Assembly: GCA_034429975.1 (NCBI GenBank)
Contig: DAOUFM010000146.1
Coordinates: forward strand, 198,687 to 262,686
Direction: 5' to 3'
DNA: 64,000 nt
Source: UBA6170 sp034429975
Lineage (GTDB): Bacteria; Chloroflexota; Anaerolineae; Anaerolineales; Anaerolineaceae
Part shown: piece after piece, positions 25,931 to 34,856 of the stretch
Layout of the letters: every line of letters begins with the position of its first letter
How positions within the stretch are numbered: position 1 is the first letter of the stretch
Notes under the pieces: model-generated
Database searches by the model: none
What the model was told of the DNA's origin: nothing
The model's input: the letters and a program-made list of their open reading frames with translations, nothing else
Made by a program: the position numbers and the translations under genes

Positions 25931-26895
25931 TCCAGTAAATCCGCCAGGGCAATAATGGATGGATCCAGGGTCTTTTTATTGGCAACTACTTCACTTAATG
26001 GGGTGTAGGTAACTGCAGAGTTGATCCAACCGGTCAATACTCCAAATTGTCCGTTAGCCATCGCCTCTACTGCCCCTGCCCCTAAGCGGCTGGCTAGTAT
26101 GCGGTCGTAAGCGGAAGGTGTCCCACCTCTTTGGATATGTCCCAGAATAGCTACACGCAAATCGAATCCTAGCGTTTCATGATGTTTTTTGAAGTAATTG
26201 GATAATTTTTCAGCGTTGTATTCTGCACCTTCCGCCACAATAACAATGGCGTGCGCTTTCCCTTTCTCATAGGCTTCTCCAATTTGCCTGGCGATGTCTT
26301 CCGGGCGGGTTGGAACTTCAGGGATGATAACAGCTTCTGCCCCACCAGACAGGGCGGTCATTAATGCCAGATAGCCGCAATCGCGTCCCATCACTTCCAG
26401 TAAAAAGGCTCTTTGATGTGAAGAAGCAGTGATTTTCAATCGATCAACAGCTTCCAAGGCGATATTTAACGCAGTATCAACTCCAATCGTAATATCAGAA
26501 CCATAAAGGTCATTGTCAATCGTCGATGCTACCCCTACCACCGGAAAACCAATTTGCGATAGTTTGAATGCCCCTGTCTGAGTGCCATTCCCACCAATGA
26601 CAATTAATCCTTCCACACCAATTGAATTCAGATTTCGAATTGCTTTTTTCTGACCGGTTTCATGCTTAAAATCATTGCATCTAGCGCTGCCTAACATCGT
26701 CCCTCCGCGCTGCATGATACCACCAACATCCCGAGGACCCAGTTGAACGAAATTTTCAGTCAATAACCCGTAATAACCGTTTTTAACGCCAACAACGTCC
26801 CAACCTTTTGAAATTCCGGAACGTACAACCGCGCGAATGGCAGCATTCATTCCTGGTGCGTCACCACCACTTGTCAGAACTGCAATTTTTTTCAT
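25927..26895 (-). CDS. pfkA: 6-phosphofructokinase
   Basis: Phosphorylates fructose-6-phosphate in glycolysis; 322 aa. Motifs are GGDAPGMNAAIR at the N-terminus, substrate loop TIDND, SSHQRAFLLEVMGRDCG and C-terminal LGHIQRGGTPSA. The nucleotide segment reads GGNGT. The Gly is that of ATP-dependent enzymes (Asp in PPi enzymes), but the usual Mg-binding Asp before it is Asn. The start has GGAGG six bases upstream; the frame extends 28 codons further without support. Its stop overlaps the prfB stop by three bases, leaving no room for a separate terminator. Confidence 0.93.
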   Translation of the reverse strand: MKKIAVLTSGGDAPGMNAAIRAVVRSGISKGWDVVGVKNGYYGLLTENFVQLGPRDVGGIMQRGGTMLGSARCNDFKHETGQKKAIRNLNSIGVEGLIVIGGNGTQTGAFKLSQIGFPVVGVASTIDNDLYGSDITIGVDTALNIALEAVDRLKITASSHQRAFLLEVMGRDCGYLALMTALSGGAEAVIIPEVPTRPEDIARQIGEAYEKGKAHAIVIVAEGAEYNAEKLSNYFKKHHETLGFDLRVAILGHIQRGGTPSAYDRILASRLGAGAVEAMANGQFGVLTGWINSAVTYTPLSEVVANKKTLDPSIIALADLLD

Positions 26896-27141
26896 TAAAT
26901 ATCCTCCAAAGATGTTTGGAAATGAATTTTGAAATTTTATCATACATCGCTTGTTTTCTAGCGCTCTTATCTTGTCCAATCAGGAATTGATCAATGAAAA
27001 AATCATGACAGGTGATTAAAAATTGATGCCCTCTTTCAGTATAAATCTTGAGAATTATTCAGTAATATTACATTGGAAAGCTATCAAGCCGATTCATAAC
27101 CCTCATGAGTTCCAAATACCACATTACCTGAAGGATGATTA

Positions 27142-29241
27142 ATGACAGAATACCGGATTACTCACCACCCTATCTTACGAATTCCGCCAGCAGATCCTGT
27201 TTATTTTTACTGGCAAGGAAAAAACTTATCAGCCCAAAAAGGTGAAACAATTTCAGCCGCTTTATTTGCCAATGGAATACGTGTATTCGGACACCATCAC
27301 AAAGATGGTTCACCACAAGGTATTTTTTGCGCAAACGGCCAGTGCTCTCAATGTATGGTGATGGTCAATGGGATACCAACCAAAAGTTGTATGGAAGCAG
27401 TTACGGATGGGATGAAGATCGAACCATTAGAAGGGTTCCCCGAATTACCGATCGTTGACCGATTAACCCGGTTAGAAAAAATTGAGGAATTGGAGATCCC
27501 GGTTTTAATCATCGGTGGTGGCCCGGCTGGCTTGTCTGCCGCCCTGGAATTAGGGAAAAATGGGGTCGAAGTTATCCTTTTGGATGATAAATCCCGTTTA
27601 GGTGGCAAACTAGTCCTGCAAACCCACCGTTTCTTTGGCTCAACCCAGGCTGTTTTTGCCGGGTCAAGAGGAATTGATATTGCCAAAATCCTTGAGAAAG
27701 AATTGAGAGCTAATCAAAGTGTAGAACTTTGGCTTAATTCAACCGCGTTGGCAGTGTTTTCAGATAAAAAAGTTGGCGTTCTCAAAGAAGGTAAAACATA
27801 TTTATTGATTAAACCTGAAATTTTACTGGTAGCTACCGGCGCCAGAGAAAAATTTATTACCTTCAATGGAAATACATTACCCGGCGTTTATGGAGCTGGG
27901 GCTTTTCAAACTTTAGTCAATCGTGATTTAGTAAAACCGGCTGAAAAACTGTTTATTGTCGGCGGTGGCAACGTCGGTCTGATTACCGGATACCACGCCT
28001 TACAGGCCGGTATTGGCGTGGTTGGATTGGTGGAAGCCTTGCCCGAATGCGGCGGTTATAAAGTCCACAAGGATAAATTAATGCGTATGGGTGTACCTAT
28101 TATGACGTCCCACACCATTCTGAGCGCCAACGGGCATGACAAAGTCGAATCCGTCACCATCGCTGAAGTAGACAGCCAGTTCCATCCCATTCCAGGTACC
28201 GAAAAATCTTTCGAGTGCGACAGTGTTTTGGTAGCTGTTGGATTGGATCCCGTCAATGAATTCTACAAAAAAGGCGTTCAATACGGAATAAAAACCTTTG
28301 TAGCCGGGGATGCAGAGGAGATCGCCGAAGCCTCAGCAGCCATCATTTCCGGAAAGATAAAGGGATACGAAATTTTACACGAATTAGGTATCAATATCGG
28401 AGAAATTCCTGATTCTTTATACCGGTCTTCTGAAATTCTTAAATCCAAACCAGGCAATATTAAAAAAGATGAACCAATGATTTTTGAGGAAGGCGCTTTC
28501 CCCATCATCCACTGTACCCAGGAAATCCCCTGCGACCCCTGTTCCGACCTTTGTCCACATGGGTTGATTTTTATCGATCAAAAAGATATCCGCAACACCC
28601 CTACCTTCCTGGGGGATGGTTATTGCTGCGAAGTTTGTGAGCTATGTGTATCCGGTTGTCCGGGCTTGGCGATTACACTGGTCGATTATCGCGCAAACAA
28701 AGAGATGCCAACTGTTTCCATTCCCTATGAATTTGATCGCGACCCAGTTTTTGAGACTGATCGCGTCACCACCATGGATACGGAAGGAAAACCCCTTGGT
28801 GAATTTGAGGTTTTATCCGTCCACAAATTATCCATGATTGATAAAACGTATATTGTCCACGTGCAGGCACCCAGGGAAATTGCCCCAAAGATTGCCGGGA
28901 TCAAAATGCAGGAAAGTCAGATCACCTACCCCATGGATCATTACGTCAAACATCTGGATGATGACATGATCGTCTGCCGCTGTGAACGCGTCAAAGCCGG
29001 CGAGATTCGATCCTTAATCCGGCAGGGAATCCGTGATTTCAATGAAATTAAAACCGTCACCCGTGCCGGCATGGGAGCATGTGGCGCAAAAACTTGTGCT
29101 TCGATTATCAAGCGAATTTTCCGTGAGGAAGGCATCCCTGAAGCTGAGGTGACTGATCAGACCAACCGCCCATTATTTATGGAAGTTCCGCTCGGTATTT
29201 TTGCAGGATCACCAAACCACCAGGAAAATGAGGATGAATAA
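27142..29241 (+). CDS. Fe-S/FAD oxidoreductase, HcnAB/sarcosine-oxidase-alpha-like
   Basis: A 699-aa multi-cofactor electron-transfer subunit. An N-terminal [2Fe-2S] domain has C63, C68, C71 and C83. A pyridine-nucleotide-disulfide-type FAD domain starts with IIGGGPAG near 123 and has a second dinucleotide motif VGGGNVG. A ferredoxin-like insert near 460-520 is rich in cysteines (CDPC, CCEVCELC), and a C-terminal BFD-like [2Fe-2S] domain has CRC and CGAKTC. This is HcnA and HcnB fused. It probably takes electrons from the dehydrogenase encoded 1 bp downstream and passes them to NAD or a carrier. Substrate unknown. The start has AAGGA seven bases upstream. Confidence 0.88.
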   Translation: MTEYRITHHPILRIPPADPVYFYWQGKNLSAQKGETISAALFANGIRVFGHHHKDGSPQGIFCANGQCSQCMVMVNGIPTKSCMEAVTDGMKIEPLEGFPELPIVDRLTRLEKIEELEIPVLIIGGGPAGLSAALELGKNGVEVILLDDKSRLGGKLVLQTHRFFGSTQAVFAGSRGIDIAKILEKELRANQSVELWLNSTALAVFSDKKVGVLKEGKTYLLIKPEILLVATGAREKFITFNGNTLPGVYGAGAFQTLVNRDLVKPAEKLFIVGGGNVGLITGYHALQAGIGVVGLVEALPECGGYKVHKDKLMRMGVPIMTSHTILSANGHDKVESVTIAEVDSQFHPIPGTEKSFECDSVLVAVGLDPVNEFYKKGVQYGIKTFVAGDAEEIAEASAAIISGKIKGYEILHELGINIGEIPDSLYRSSEILKSKPGNIKKDEPMIFEEGAFPIIHCTQEIPCDPCSDLCPHGLIFIDQKDIRNTPTFLGDGYCCEVCELCVSGCPGLAITLVDYRANKEMPTVSIPYEFDRDPVFETDRVTTMDTEGKPLGEFEVLSVHKLSMIDKTYIVHVQAPREIAPKIAGIKMQESQITYPMDHYVKHLDDDMIVCRCERVKAGEIRSLIRQGIRDFNEIKTVTRAGMGACGAKTCASIIKRIFREEGIPEAEVTDQTNRPLFMEVPLGIFAGSPNHQENEDE

Positions 29242-29242
29242 C

Positions 29243-30400
29243 ATGAATTTTCAGCATTTCGACGTGATTATCATCGGTGCTGGTTCTATTGGCGCCCCTA
29301 CCGCTTTTTTCTTTGCAAAAGCAGGTTTTAAAGTACTTGTAATTGATAAATTGCCCAGTGTTGGTCAGGGTTCATCTAAAAGAGCGATTGGCGGAATTCG
29401 CGCGACGCATAGCGATCCAGCAAAAATTCGCCTGTGCTTGCGCTCTCTGGAAGTATTTTCCACCTGGAAAGAAACCTATGGAGATGATATTGATTGGGTT
29501 AAAGGCGGTTACACTTTTGTGGCTTACGATGAAAAAGAAGAAAGAATCTTAAAAGACCTTGCCCTTCATCAAAAAGCTTTTGGACTGAATATCAATTGGT
29601 TGAATAAAGATGAATTCATGGAAATTGTGCCTGACATCAACCCACAGGGCTTGCTGGGTGGAACCTATTCTCCTGAGGATGGCAGTGCCTCACCTTTGTT
29701 GGCAACCCATGCTTTTTATCGCCGGGCAATCGAACTGGGAGCCATATTCCACTTCAATGAAACTGTTCAGGAAGTAATTTTGCAAAATGGCAAAGTAGCT
29801 GCGATTAGAACCAATCTTGGCACTTATGGCAGCGATGTTGTCATCAACGCCGCTGGACCCTGGGCAAAAGAAGTCGCCGGTATAGCCCAGATCGAGATCC
29901 CTGTGAATCCGGATAGCCACGAAGCAGCCATCACCGAATCCGTTGCACCCTTCCTGAAACCCATGGTCGTTGATATTCGTCAACGGCCAGGTTCCTCAAA
30001 TTTTTATTTTTATCAGCATTCTACCGGTCAAATTATTTTCTGCATCACCCCGTCACCAAACATTTGGGGGTTTAACGTCGAAGCTACCAGTGAATTCCTT
30101 CCGATGGTAGCCAAACGTATGTTGGAGGTCATGCCCCGGCTTAAAAATATCCGCGTTCGCCGCACTTGGCGCGGTTTGTATCCTATGACACCAGACGGTT
30201 TTCCGATCATTGGCTGGGACAAAAATATTCTCGGCTTCCTGCAGGCCGCGGGCACCTGTGGTCAGGGATTCATGTTAGGACCAGGGGTCGGTGAATTGTT
30301 AGTGCGGTTCGTGAATAATTCTCTCACAACAGAAGATCACGATATCCTGCCCTATCTTTCTCCAGAACGTGATTTTTCCGGTCAGGAATTGTTAAAATAA
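29243..30400 (+). CDS. FAD-dependent amine/amino-acid dehydrogenase (DAO family)
   Basis: A 385-aa DadA/SoxB/HcnC-type flavoprotein. It has the N-terminal GxGxxG motif IIGAGSIGAP, an internal INAAGPW motif and a C-terminal GTCGQGFMLGPGVGE segment that closes the FAD site. It would oxidise a secondary amine or amino acid (proline, sarcosine, glycine, opine or D-amino acid) and hand electrons to the Fe-S/FAD subunit upstream. The ATG at 29243, one base after the previous stop and behind GAGG, is preferred; an ATG at 29234 is also possible. No downstream partner is in the operon. Confidence 0.86.
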   Translation: MNFQHFDVIIIGAGSIGAPTAFFFAKAGFKVLVIDKLPSVGQGSSKRAIGGIRATHSDPAKIRLCLRSLEVFSTWKETYGDDIDWVKGGYTFVAYDEKEERILKDLALHQKAFGLNINWLNKDEFMEIVPDINPQGLLGGTYSPEDGSASPLLATHAFYRRAIELGAIFHFNETVQEVILQNGKVAAIRTNLGTYGSDVVINAAGPWAKEVAGIAQIEIPVNPDSHEAAITESVAPFLKPMVVDIRQRPGSSNFYFYQHSTGQIIFCITPSPNIWGFNVEATSEFLPMVAKRMLEVMPRLKNIRVRRTWRGLYPMTPDGFPIIGWDKNILGFLQAAGTCGQGFMLGPGVGELLVRFVNNSLTTEDHDILPYLSPERDFSGQELLK

Positions 30401-30571
30401 TCCGGTATAGAAATATTTAGTTTTGTTTCAACCCGGGAGAGAAGATTTCTTCCTTTTAGCTGTTTATCCAGACGAAGAGCGAAAATAAGATTTCAATTAA
30501 CAAAACCTGCAATTTGTGAAGCTTTCTGATAAAAACCGTTTTTCTTAGATATAATCTAGCAGAGAGAAAAT

Positions 30572-32800
30572 ATGAAAATCGACGCCTTAATGGAATTGCT
30601 GCCTGAAAATTACAATTTTGTTGACCGTGAGCTGGTCATGAAAGCCTATAAATTTGCAGAAAAAGCCCATGAAGGACAAAGTCGGGTTTCCGGGGAACCA
30701 TATATCACCCATTGTGTCTCTGTTGCGGCCATTCTGGCGGAATTAAAGGTGCCACCAGCCGTGTTAATCGCTGGCTTATTACACGACACCGTCGAAGACA
30801 GTACCACCACTATTCTCGATATCAAGAACAATTTTGGGGAAGAAGTATCCCGTCTGGTTGATGGGGTCACAAAATTAACCAATTTACCCCGCGTCTCACG
30901 CGGCGATCAGATAAAACATGATCCGAATGATCCCTCTGCAGCCGAAGAGGCTGAACCCGACGACCACGAAGATATTTTTCCCGCCGTGCGCGATCGTAAG
31001 AAAGATCTGACCAACGAAACTCTTCGAAAGGTTTTTCTGGCAATGGGAGATGATATTCGGGTTGTATTAATCAAATTAGCGGATCGCTTGCACAATATGC
31101 GCACGCTGGGATACATGCCTGAAAACAAACGCAAGAGAATTGCCCAGGAAACCCTCGATATTTTTGCGCCATTGGCTAACCGCCTGGGTATCTGGCAAGT
31201 CAAATGGGAGCTGGAAGATCTGGGGTTCCGTTATGTCAACCCAGAGCGCTACAAAGAGATTGCTAACAATTTATCGATCCGGCGCGGCGATCGGGAGCAT
31301 GAAATTAATCAGATCAAAGATAACCTGAGAAAGATTTTGTTGAATTCCGGTATCAAAAATGTTGAAATTTCCGGCCGATCGAAGCATATTTACTCCATTT
31401 ACAAGAAAATGGTTGAAAAGAACAAACCCTTTGACATGGTGATGGATTTACGCGGGGTACGCTTAATCGTTGAAGATATCCCCAGTTGTTACGCTGCCTT
31501 GGGTGTGATCCACACTCGCTGGCGTCCCATCCCGCATGAATTTGATGACTACATTGCAGCGCCAAAGGATAATTTTTATCAAAGCCTGCATACCGCCATC
31601 ATCTATGAAGATGGCAAACCACTGGAAGTTCAGATTCGAACCGCTGAGATGAACCAGAATGCCGAGTTCGGGATCGCTGCCCATTGGCGTTATAAAGAAA
31701 GAGGTCCGCGCGATCAAACTTACGAACAGCGCATCAACTGGCTGCGGCGTCTGATGGAATGGCGCCAGGAAGTGGAAGACGCCCAGGAATTTGTGGACGG
31801 CATGAAAAGCGATGTCTTTCAGGACCGCGTTTACATCTTCACCCCACGCGGCGATATCATCGATCTGCCTTCCGGCGCTACCCCCATCGACTTCGCTTAC
31901 CACGTTCACACCGAGATTGGTAATCGCTGTCGTGGAGCCAAGGTCAACGGGAAATTAGTCTCTCTGGACTACGCCCTAAAAACCGGGGACCAGGTGGAAA
32001 TTTTAACTGCCAAACAGGGCGGACCCAGTCGAGACTGGCTAAATTCCAACCTGGGTCTGGTAAGAACCCAACGAGCTAAATCCAAAATCAGAAACTGGTT
32101 TAAAAAGCAGGATCGCGATCAAAATGCCACCCAGGGCAAATTAATGCTGGAGCGAGAAATAAAACGCCTAGGATTGAAAATTTCCAGCCTGGAAGAGCTG
32201 CTGCCCAATTATGACCTCAAACGTCTGGAAGATCTCTACGTTGGGATTGGCTGCGGTGATATTTCCATCGGACGGCTGATCAATCAGTTAATCGACAATG
32301 AACCCCAAACGGAAGATCCTTTATTCATTCCGAAACCTGGCGTGGACAGACCCGTTTCGAGCGATTCAATCACTGTCCTCGGATTAAAAGGTTTGTTGAC
32401 TGTCATGGCCAGGTGTTGCAAACCCGCTCCCGGGGATGACATTGTCGGGTATATCACCAGGGGGCGTGGCGCCACCATTCACCGTGCCGATTGCCCCAAT
32501 ATTCTGCGATTAAATGACAAGGAAAGAATCGTCAAAGTCTCCTGGGGCGAACTGCAAAAAACATATCCGGTTGCCATTCAGGTAAAAGCTTACGACCGCC
32601 AGGGATTAATGGGCGATATTTCCAATGTTTTGAGCGCAGAGGGTGGAAATTTAGTTGACATTGAACTCAAAGTTTCTCATAATTTAGCAGCAATCAAGCT
32701 GGTCGTGGAGGTCAGCGATATTTCTCAACTCAGCCGTTTATTGACACGGATTGAGAACTTACCGAATGTCATGGAAGCATATCGCATGCGCTCAGCATAA
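30572..32800 (+). CDS. rel: Bifunctional (p)ppGpp synthetase/hydrolase Rel
   Basis: Long RSH alarmone enzyme, 742 aa: HD hydrolase domain, synthetase domain, TGS (about 400-465), conserved-Cys region and C-terminal ACT. The hydrolase residues are intact: R38, H47, HD71-72 with E75-D76, and D171 in ADRLHNM. A charged insertion (about 108-147) rich in Asp/Glu/Lys splits the HD domain. The synthetase loop reads EFDD (323-326), the form known from monofunctional RelA rather than the RxKD usual in bifunctional enzymes. It probably both makes and degrades (p)ppGpp. First gene of an operon with moeA, a VKOR gene and a small acidic protein. Confidence 0.93.
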   Translation: MKIDALMELLPENYNFVDRELVMKAYKFAEKAHEGQSRVSGEPYITHCVSVAAILAELKVPPAVLIAGLLHDTVEDSTTTILDIKNNFGEEVSRLVDGVTKLTNLPRVSRGDQIKHDPNDPSAAEEAEPDDHEDIFPAVRDRKKDLTNETLRKVFLAMGDDIRVVLIKLADRLHNMRTLGYMPENKRKRIAQETLDIFAPLANRLGIWQVKWELEDLGFRYVNPERYKEIANNLSIRRGDREHEINQIKDNLRKILLNSGIKNVEISGRSKHIYSIYKKMVEKNKPFDMVMDLRGVRLIVEDIPSCYAALGVIHTRWRPIPHEFDDYIAAPKDNFYQSLHTAIIYEDGKPLEVQIRTAEMNQNAEFGIAAHWRYKERGPRDQTYEQRINWLRRLMEWRQEVEDAQEFVDGMKSDVFQDRVYIFTPRGDIIDLPSGATPIDFAYHVHTEIGNRCRGAKVNGKLVSLDYALKTGDQVEILTAKQGGPSRDWLNSNLGLVRTQRAKSKIRNWFKKQDRDQNATQGKLMLEREIKRLGLKISSLEELLPNYDLKRLEDLYVGIGCGDISIGRLINQLIDNEPQTEDPLFIPKPGVDRPVSSDSITVLGLKGLLTVMARCCKPAPGDDIVGYITRGRGATIHRADCPNILRLNDKERIVKVSWGELQKTYPVAIQVKAYDRQGLMGDISNVLSAEGGNLVDIELKVSHNLAAIKLVVEVSDISQLSRLLTRIENLPNVMEAYRMRSA

Positions 32801-32817
32801 ATTCTTTGGGGTGAATA

Positions 32818-34050
32818 TTGGAACATTTATTATCCGTTGAACAAGCTAGAAAAATTATTTTAAGTAATTTCAAAAAGAATAAAAGCACCACAATACCCCT
32901 GGAACAGGCCAATGGAAAAGTCCTGGCAGCCGATGTCTTTGCTATCTTTAACCAGCCCCCATTCAGCAATTCCAGTATGGATGGATTTGCCGTGAAAGCG
33001 GAAGATACCCGCCATGCCACTCCTGATCAACCAGTCGAGCTCGTAGTCATCGAAGACATTGCCGCCGGCTATCATCCGAAATCGCAAATTAACAATGGCC
33101 AATCCTCCCGAATCATGACCGGTGGTCCGCTCCCTCCTGGTGCAAATGCCGTTATCCCGGTCGAAAAAACAAATTTTTCCGATCGGTACAACCAGAGAGC
33201 CAGGCCCTCCTCGGTTCTCATCTACAAGCCCGCCAACCGCGGAGATAATGTCCGCCCAGAAGGGCAGGATATCCATCAGGGAGAGAAAATCTTTCAGCAA
33301 GCCCACAAATTGCGAGCACAGGATCTCGGGTCTCTGGCCGCCCAGGGTATTGCTGAGGTGGAAGTGGTTAAGAACCCGGTGATTGCCCTGCTTTCCTCGG
33401 GTGATGAGCTCCTCAAACCCGGCGATCCGTTAGTACCAGGGAAAATCTTCGATTCCAACACCATCACCATAAAAACCTTGCTGGAATCGTTTGGAGCCTC
33501 CGTGATTAATCTGGGCGTGGCAAAGGATGATGTCCGCGATATTAAAGCTAAACTGGATTTAATCAATGATCTTGATTTGGACCTTCTGATTTCAACGGCC
33601 GGAGTCAGTGTCGGCGTATTCGATTTAATCCGGGATGTCATTCTGGATAACGGCAAATTGAATTTCTGGAAGGTGAATATGCGTCCCGGTAAACCGCTGA
33701 CTTTTGGCGAGTTCCAAAATGTCCCCTTTATCGGCTTACCAGGTAACCCAGTCTCGGCCTTTGTGTCTTCGTTAGTGTTTGTCAAACCGGTTATTCAGCA
33801 CCTTTTAGGGATAGACCAAAAAGAAGAATTATTCAAAACCGTTGTAGATGAAGAAATTTCATCAGATGGCAGAGAAAGTTATTTAAGGGCTGAAATTCGT
33901 ATTGTGAACGGAGTCTACCACGCCAGGTTAGCCAGTCACCAGGGCTCTGCAAACATCTTATCATTAGTTTATGCAAATGCTTTACTGATTATTCCTGCTG
34001 GGGTAAAATCCGTGCCTGAAGGAAAAACAGTCGATTTCTTTTGGATTTAA
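32818..34050 (+). CDS. moeA: Molybdopterin molybdenumtransferase
   Basis: Inserts molybdate into adenylated molybdopterin, a late step of Mo-cofactor synthesis needed by the formate dehydrogenase encoded at 59 kb. The 410-aa protein shows the MoeA domain order: SMDGFAV, MTGGPLPPGAN, NVRPEGQDI, the MPT-binding GDEL and STAGVSVG stretches, IGLPGNP, and a C-terminal beta domain. The start is TTG with GGGGTGA upstream, 17 bp after rel. The VKOR gene follows 4 bp later. Confidence 0.93.
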   Translation: MEHLLSVEQARKIILSNFKKNKSTTIPLEQANGKVLAADVFAIFNQPPFSNSSMDGFAVKAEDTRHATPDQPVELVVIEDIAAGYHPKSQINNGQSSRIMTGGPLPPGANAVIPVEKTNFSDRYNQRARPSSVLIYKPANRGDNVRPEGQDIHQGEKIFQQAHKLRAQDLGSLAAQGIAEVEVVKNPVIALLSSGDELLKPGDPLVPGKIFDSNTITIKTLLESFGASVINLGVAKDDVRDIKAKLDLINDLDLDLLISTAGVSVGVFDLIRDVILDNGKLNFWKVNMRPGKPLTFGEFQNVPFIGLPGNPVSAFVSSLVFVKPVIQHLLGIDQKEELFKTVVDEEISSDGRESYLRAEIRIVNGVYHARLASHQGSANILSLVYANALLIIPAGVKSVPEGKTVDFFWI

Positions 34051-34054
34051 CCCT

Positions 34055-34486
34055 ATGAAATTAAAAAAAGCTACTCTCATTATTGCCTGTTTGGGCGTTT
34101 TGGACGCCATTTATCTCTCAATCATCAAATTCACCAACAACAAAGCGATGTGTATTCCAGGAGTCGGCGATTGCTGGTCGGTCAACAACAGCCGCTATTC
34201 CGAATTCCTCGGGATTCCCATCTCCATCTTTGGCGCTTTGGCTTATCTGTGCATCATCGGACTTTTGTTATTCTCTAAGAAAAACAAAATTTTGGCGGAA
34301 TATGCCAGCATTTTCATATTCGGAATCTCCCTGGCCGGCTTCCTTTTCTCAATGTACTTGACATACTTACAATTTGCTGTTATTAACGCTGTCTGTCCAT
34401 TTTGCATTTTATCAGCATGCACAATGACGACGGTTTTTATTCTTTCGCTCATCAATTTAGTCAGAGAACAAAAAGAATTAACTTAG
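34055..34486 (+). CDS. Vitamin K epoxide reductase-family disulfide-forming membrane protein
   Basis: A 143-aa membrane protein with four predicted helices. It carries the VKOR pattern of a loop pair C33/C40, a conserved Ser in the following segment, and the quinone-side CPFC at C114/C117. Bacterial VKORs re-oxidise DsbA-like thiol oxidases and take the place of DsbB. No fused or neighbouring thioredoxin-like partner is present here. It is third in the rel-moeA operon. Confidence 0.88.
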   Translation: MKLKKATLIIACLGVLDAIYLSIIKFTNNKAMCIPGVGDCWSVNNSRYSEFLGIPISIFGALAYLCIIGLLLFSKKNKILAEYASIFIFGISLAGFLFSMYLTYLQFAVINAVCPFCILSACTMTTVFILSLINLVREQKELT

Positions 34487-34516
34487 ATTTTTTGATTTAC
34501 TAGGAGGAAAAATAAT

Positions 34517-34756
34517 ATGCCAAAAATTCGATGTCATTATGAAGACTGTGAATTTTTAGACGAAGGATTTTGTTCGGCCGCACTGATCGAACTGGATCCG
34601 GATAAAGGATGTTTGACCTACCAACCGACTGCCGATGCTATTTCCGAAGAAACCTGGGACAACGACGAAGACGACGAATTGGACGAATGGGGTGACATCA
34701 CCAGCCTGGACGAAGAAGACGAAGACGACTGGCTGGATGAGGATGAAGAGTATTAG
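34517..34756 (+). CDS. Small Cys-rich, acidic-tailed protein (DUF1540-like pattern)
   Basis: A 79-aa protein with a compact N-terminal metal-site-like pattern (C6, C11, C19, C32) followed by a C-terminal half that is almost entirely Asp/Glu with Trp and Leu. The C-x4-C-x7-C-S-A-x-x-I spacing resembles DUF1540, a probable metal-binding family of unknown role. It has a strong AGGAGG site and ends the rel operon just before a terminator. Confidence 0.72.
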   Translation: MPKIRCHYEDCEFLDEGFCSAALIELDPDKGCLTYQPTADAISEETWDNDEDDELDEWGDITSLDEEDEDDWLDEDEEY

Positions 34757-34781
34757 AAGGTTGTGAAGTAATTCATTTTTC

Positions 34782-34816
34782 GAAAAAGGGCTGGCAATTT
34801 GTGCCAGTCTTTTACT
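34782..34816 (+). terminator. Rho-independent terminator of the rel operon
   Basis: GGGCTGGCA pairs with TGCCAGTCT (six canonical pairs plus G-U pairs) over a 5-base loop, followed by TTTTACTTT. The A-run before it may also help termination of the opposite strand. Confidence 0.75.
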
Positions 34817-34856
34817 TTAAAAAACTAACTTGATTTTCAACTATTAGACAATTTTT

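Noticed and set aside
31463..31909. 148-codon frame antisense to rel
   Set aside because: Overlaps the conserved synthetase and TGS coding region; no independent support.
33294..33785. Long antisense frame inside moeA
   Set aside because: It mirrors a well-supported gene in another frame, with Ser/Arg-rich shadow composition.
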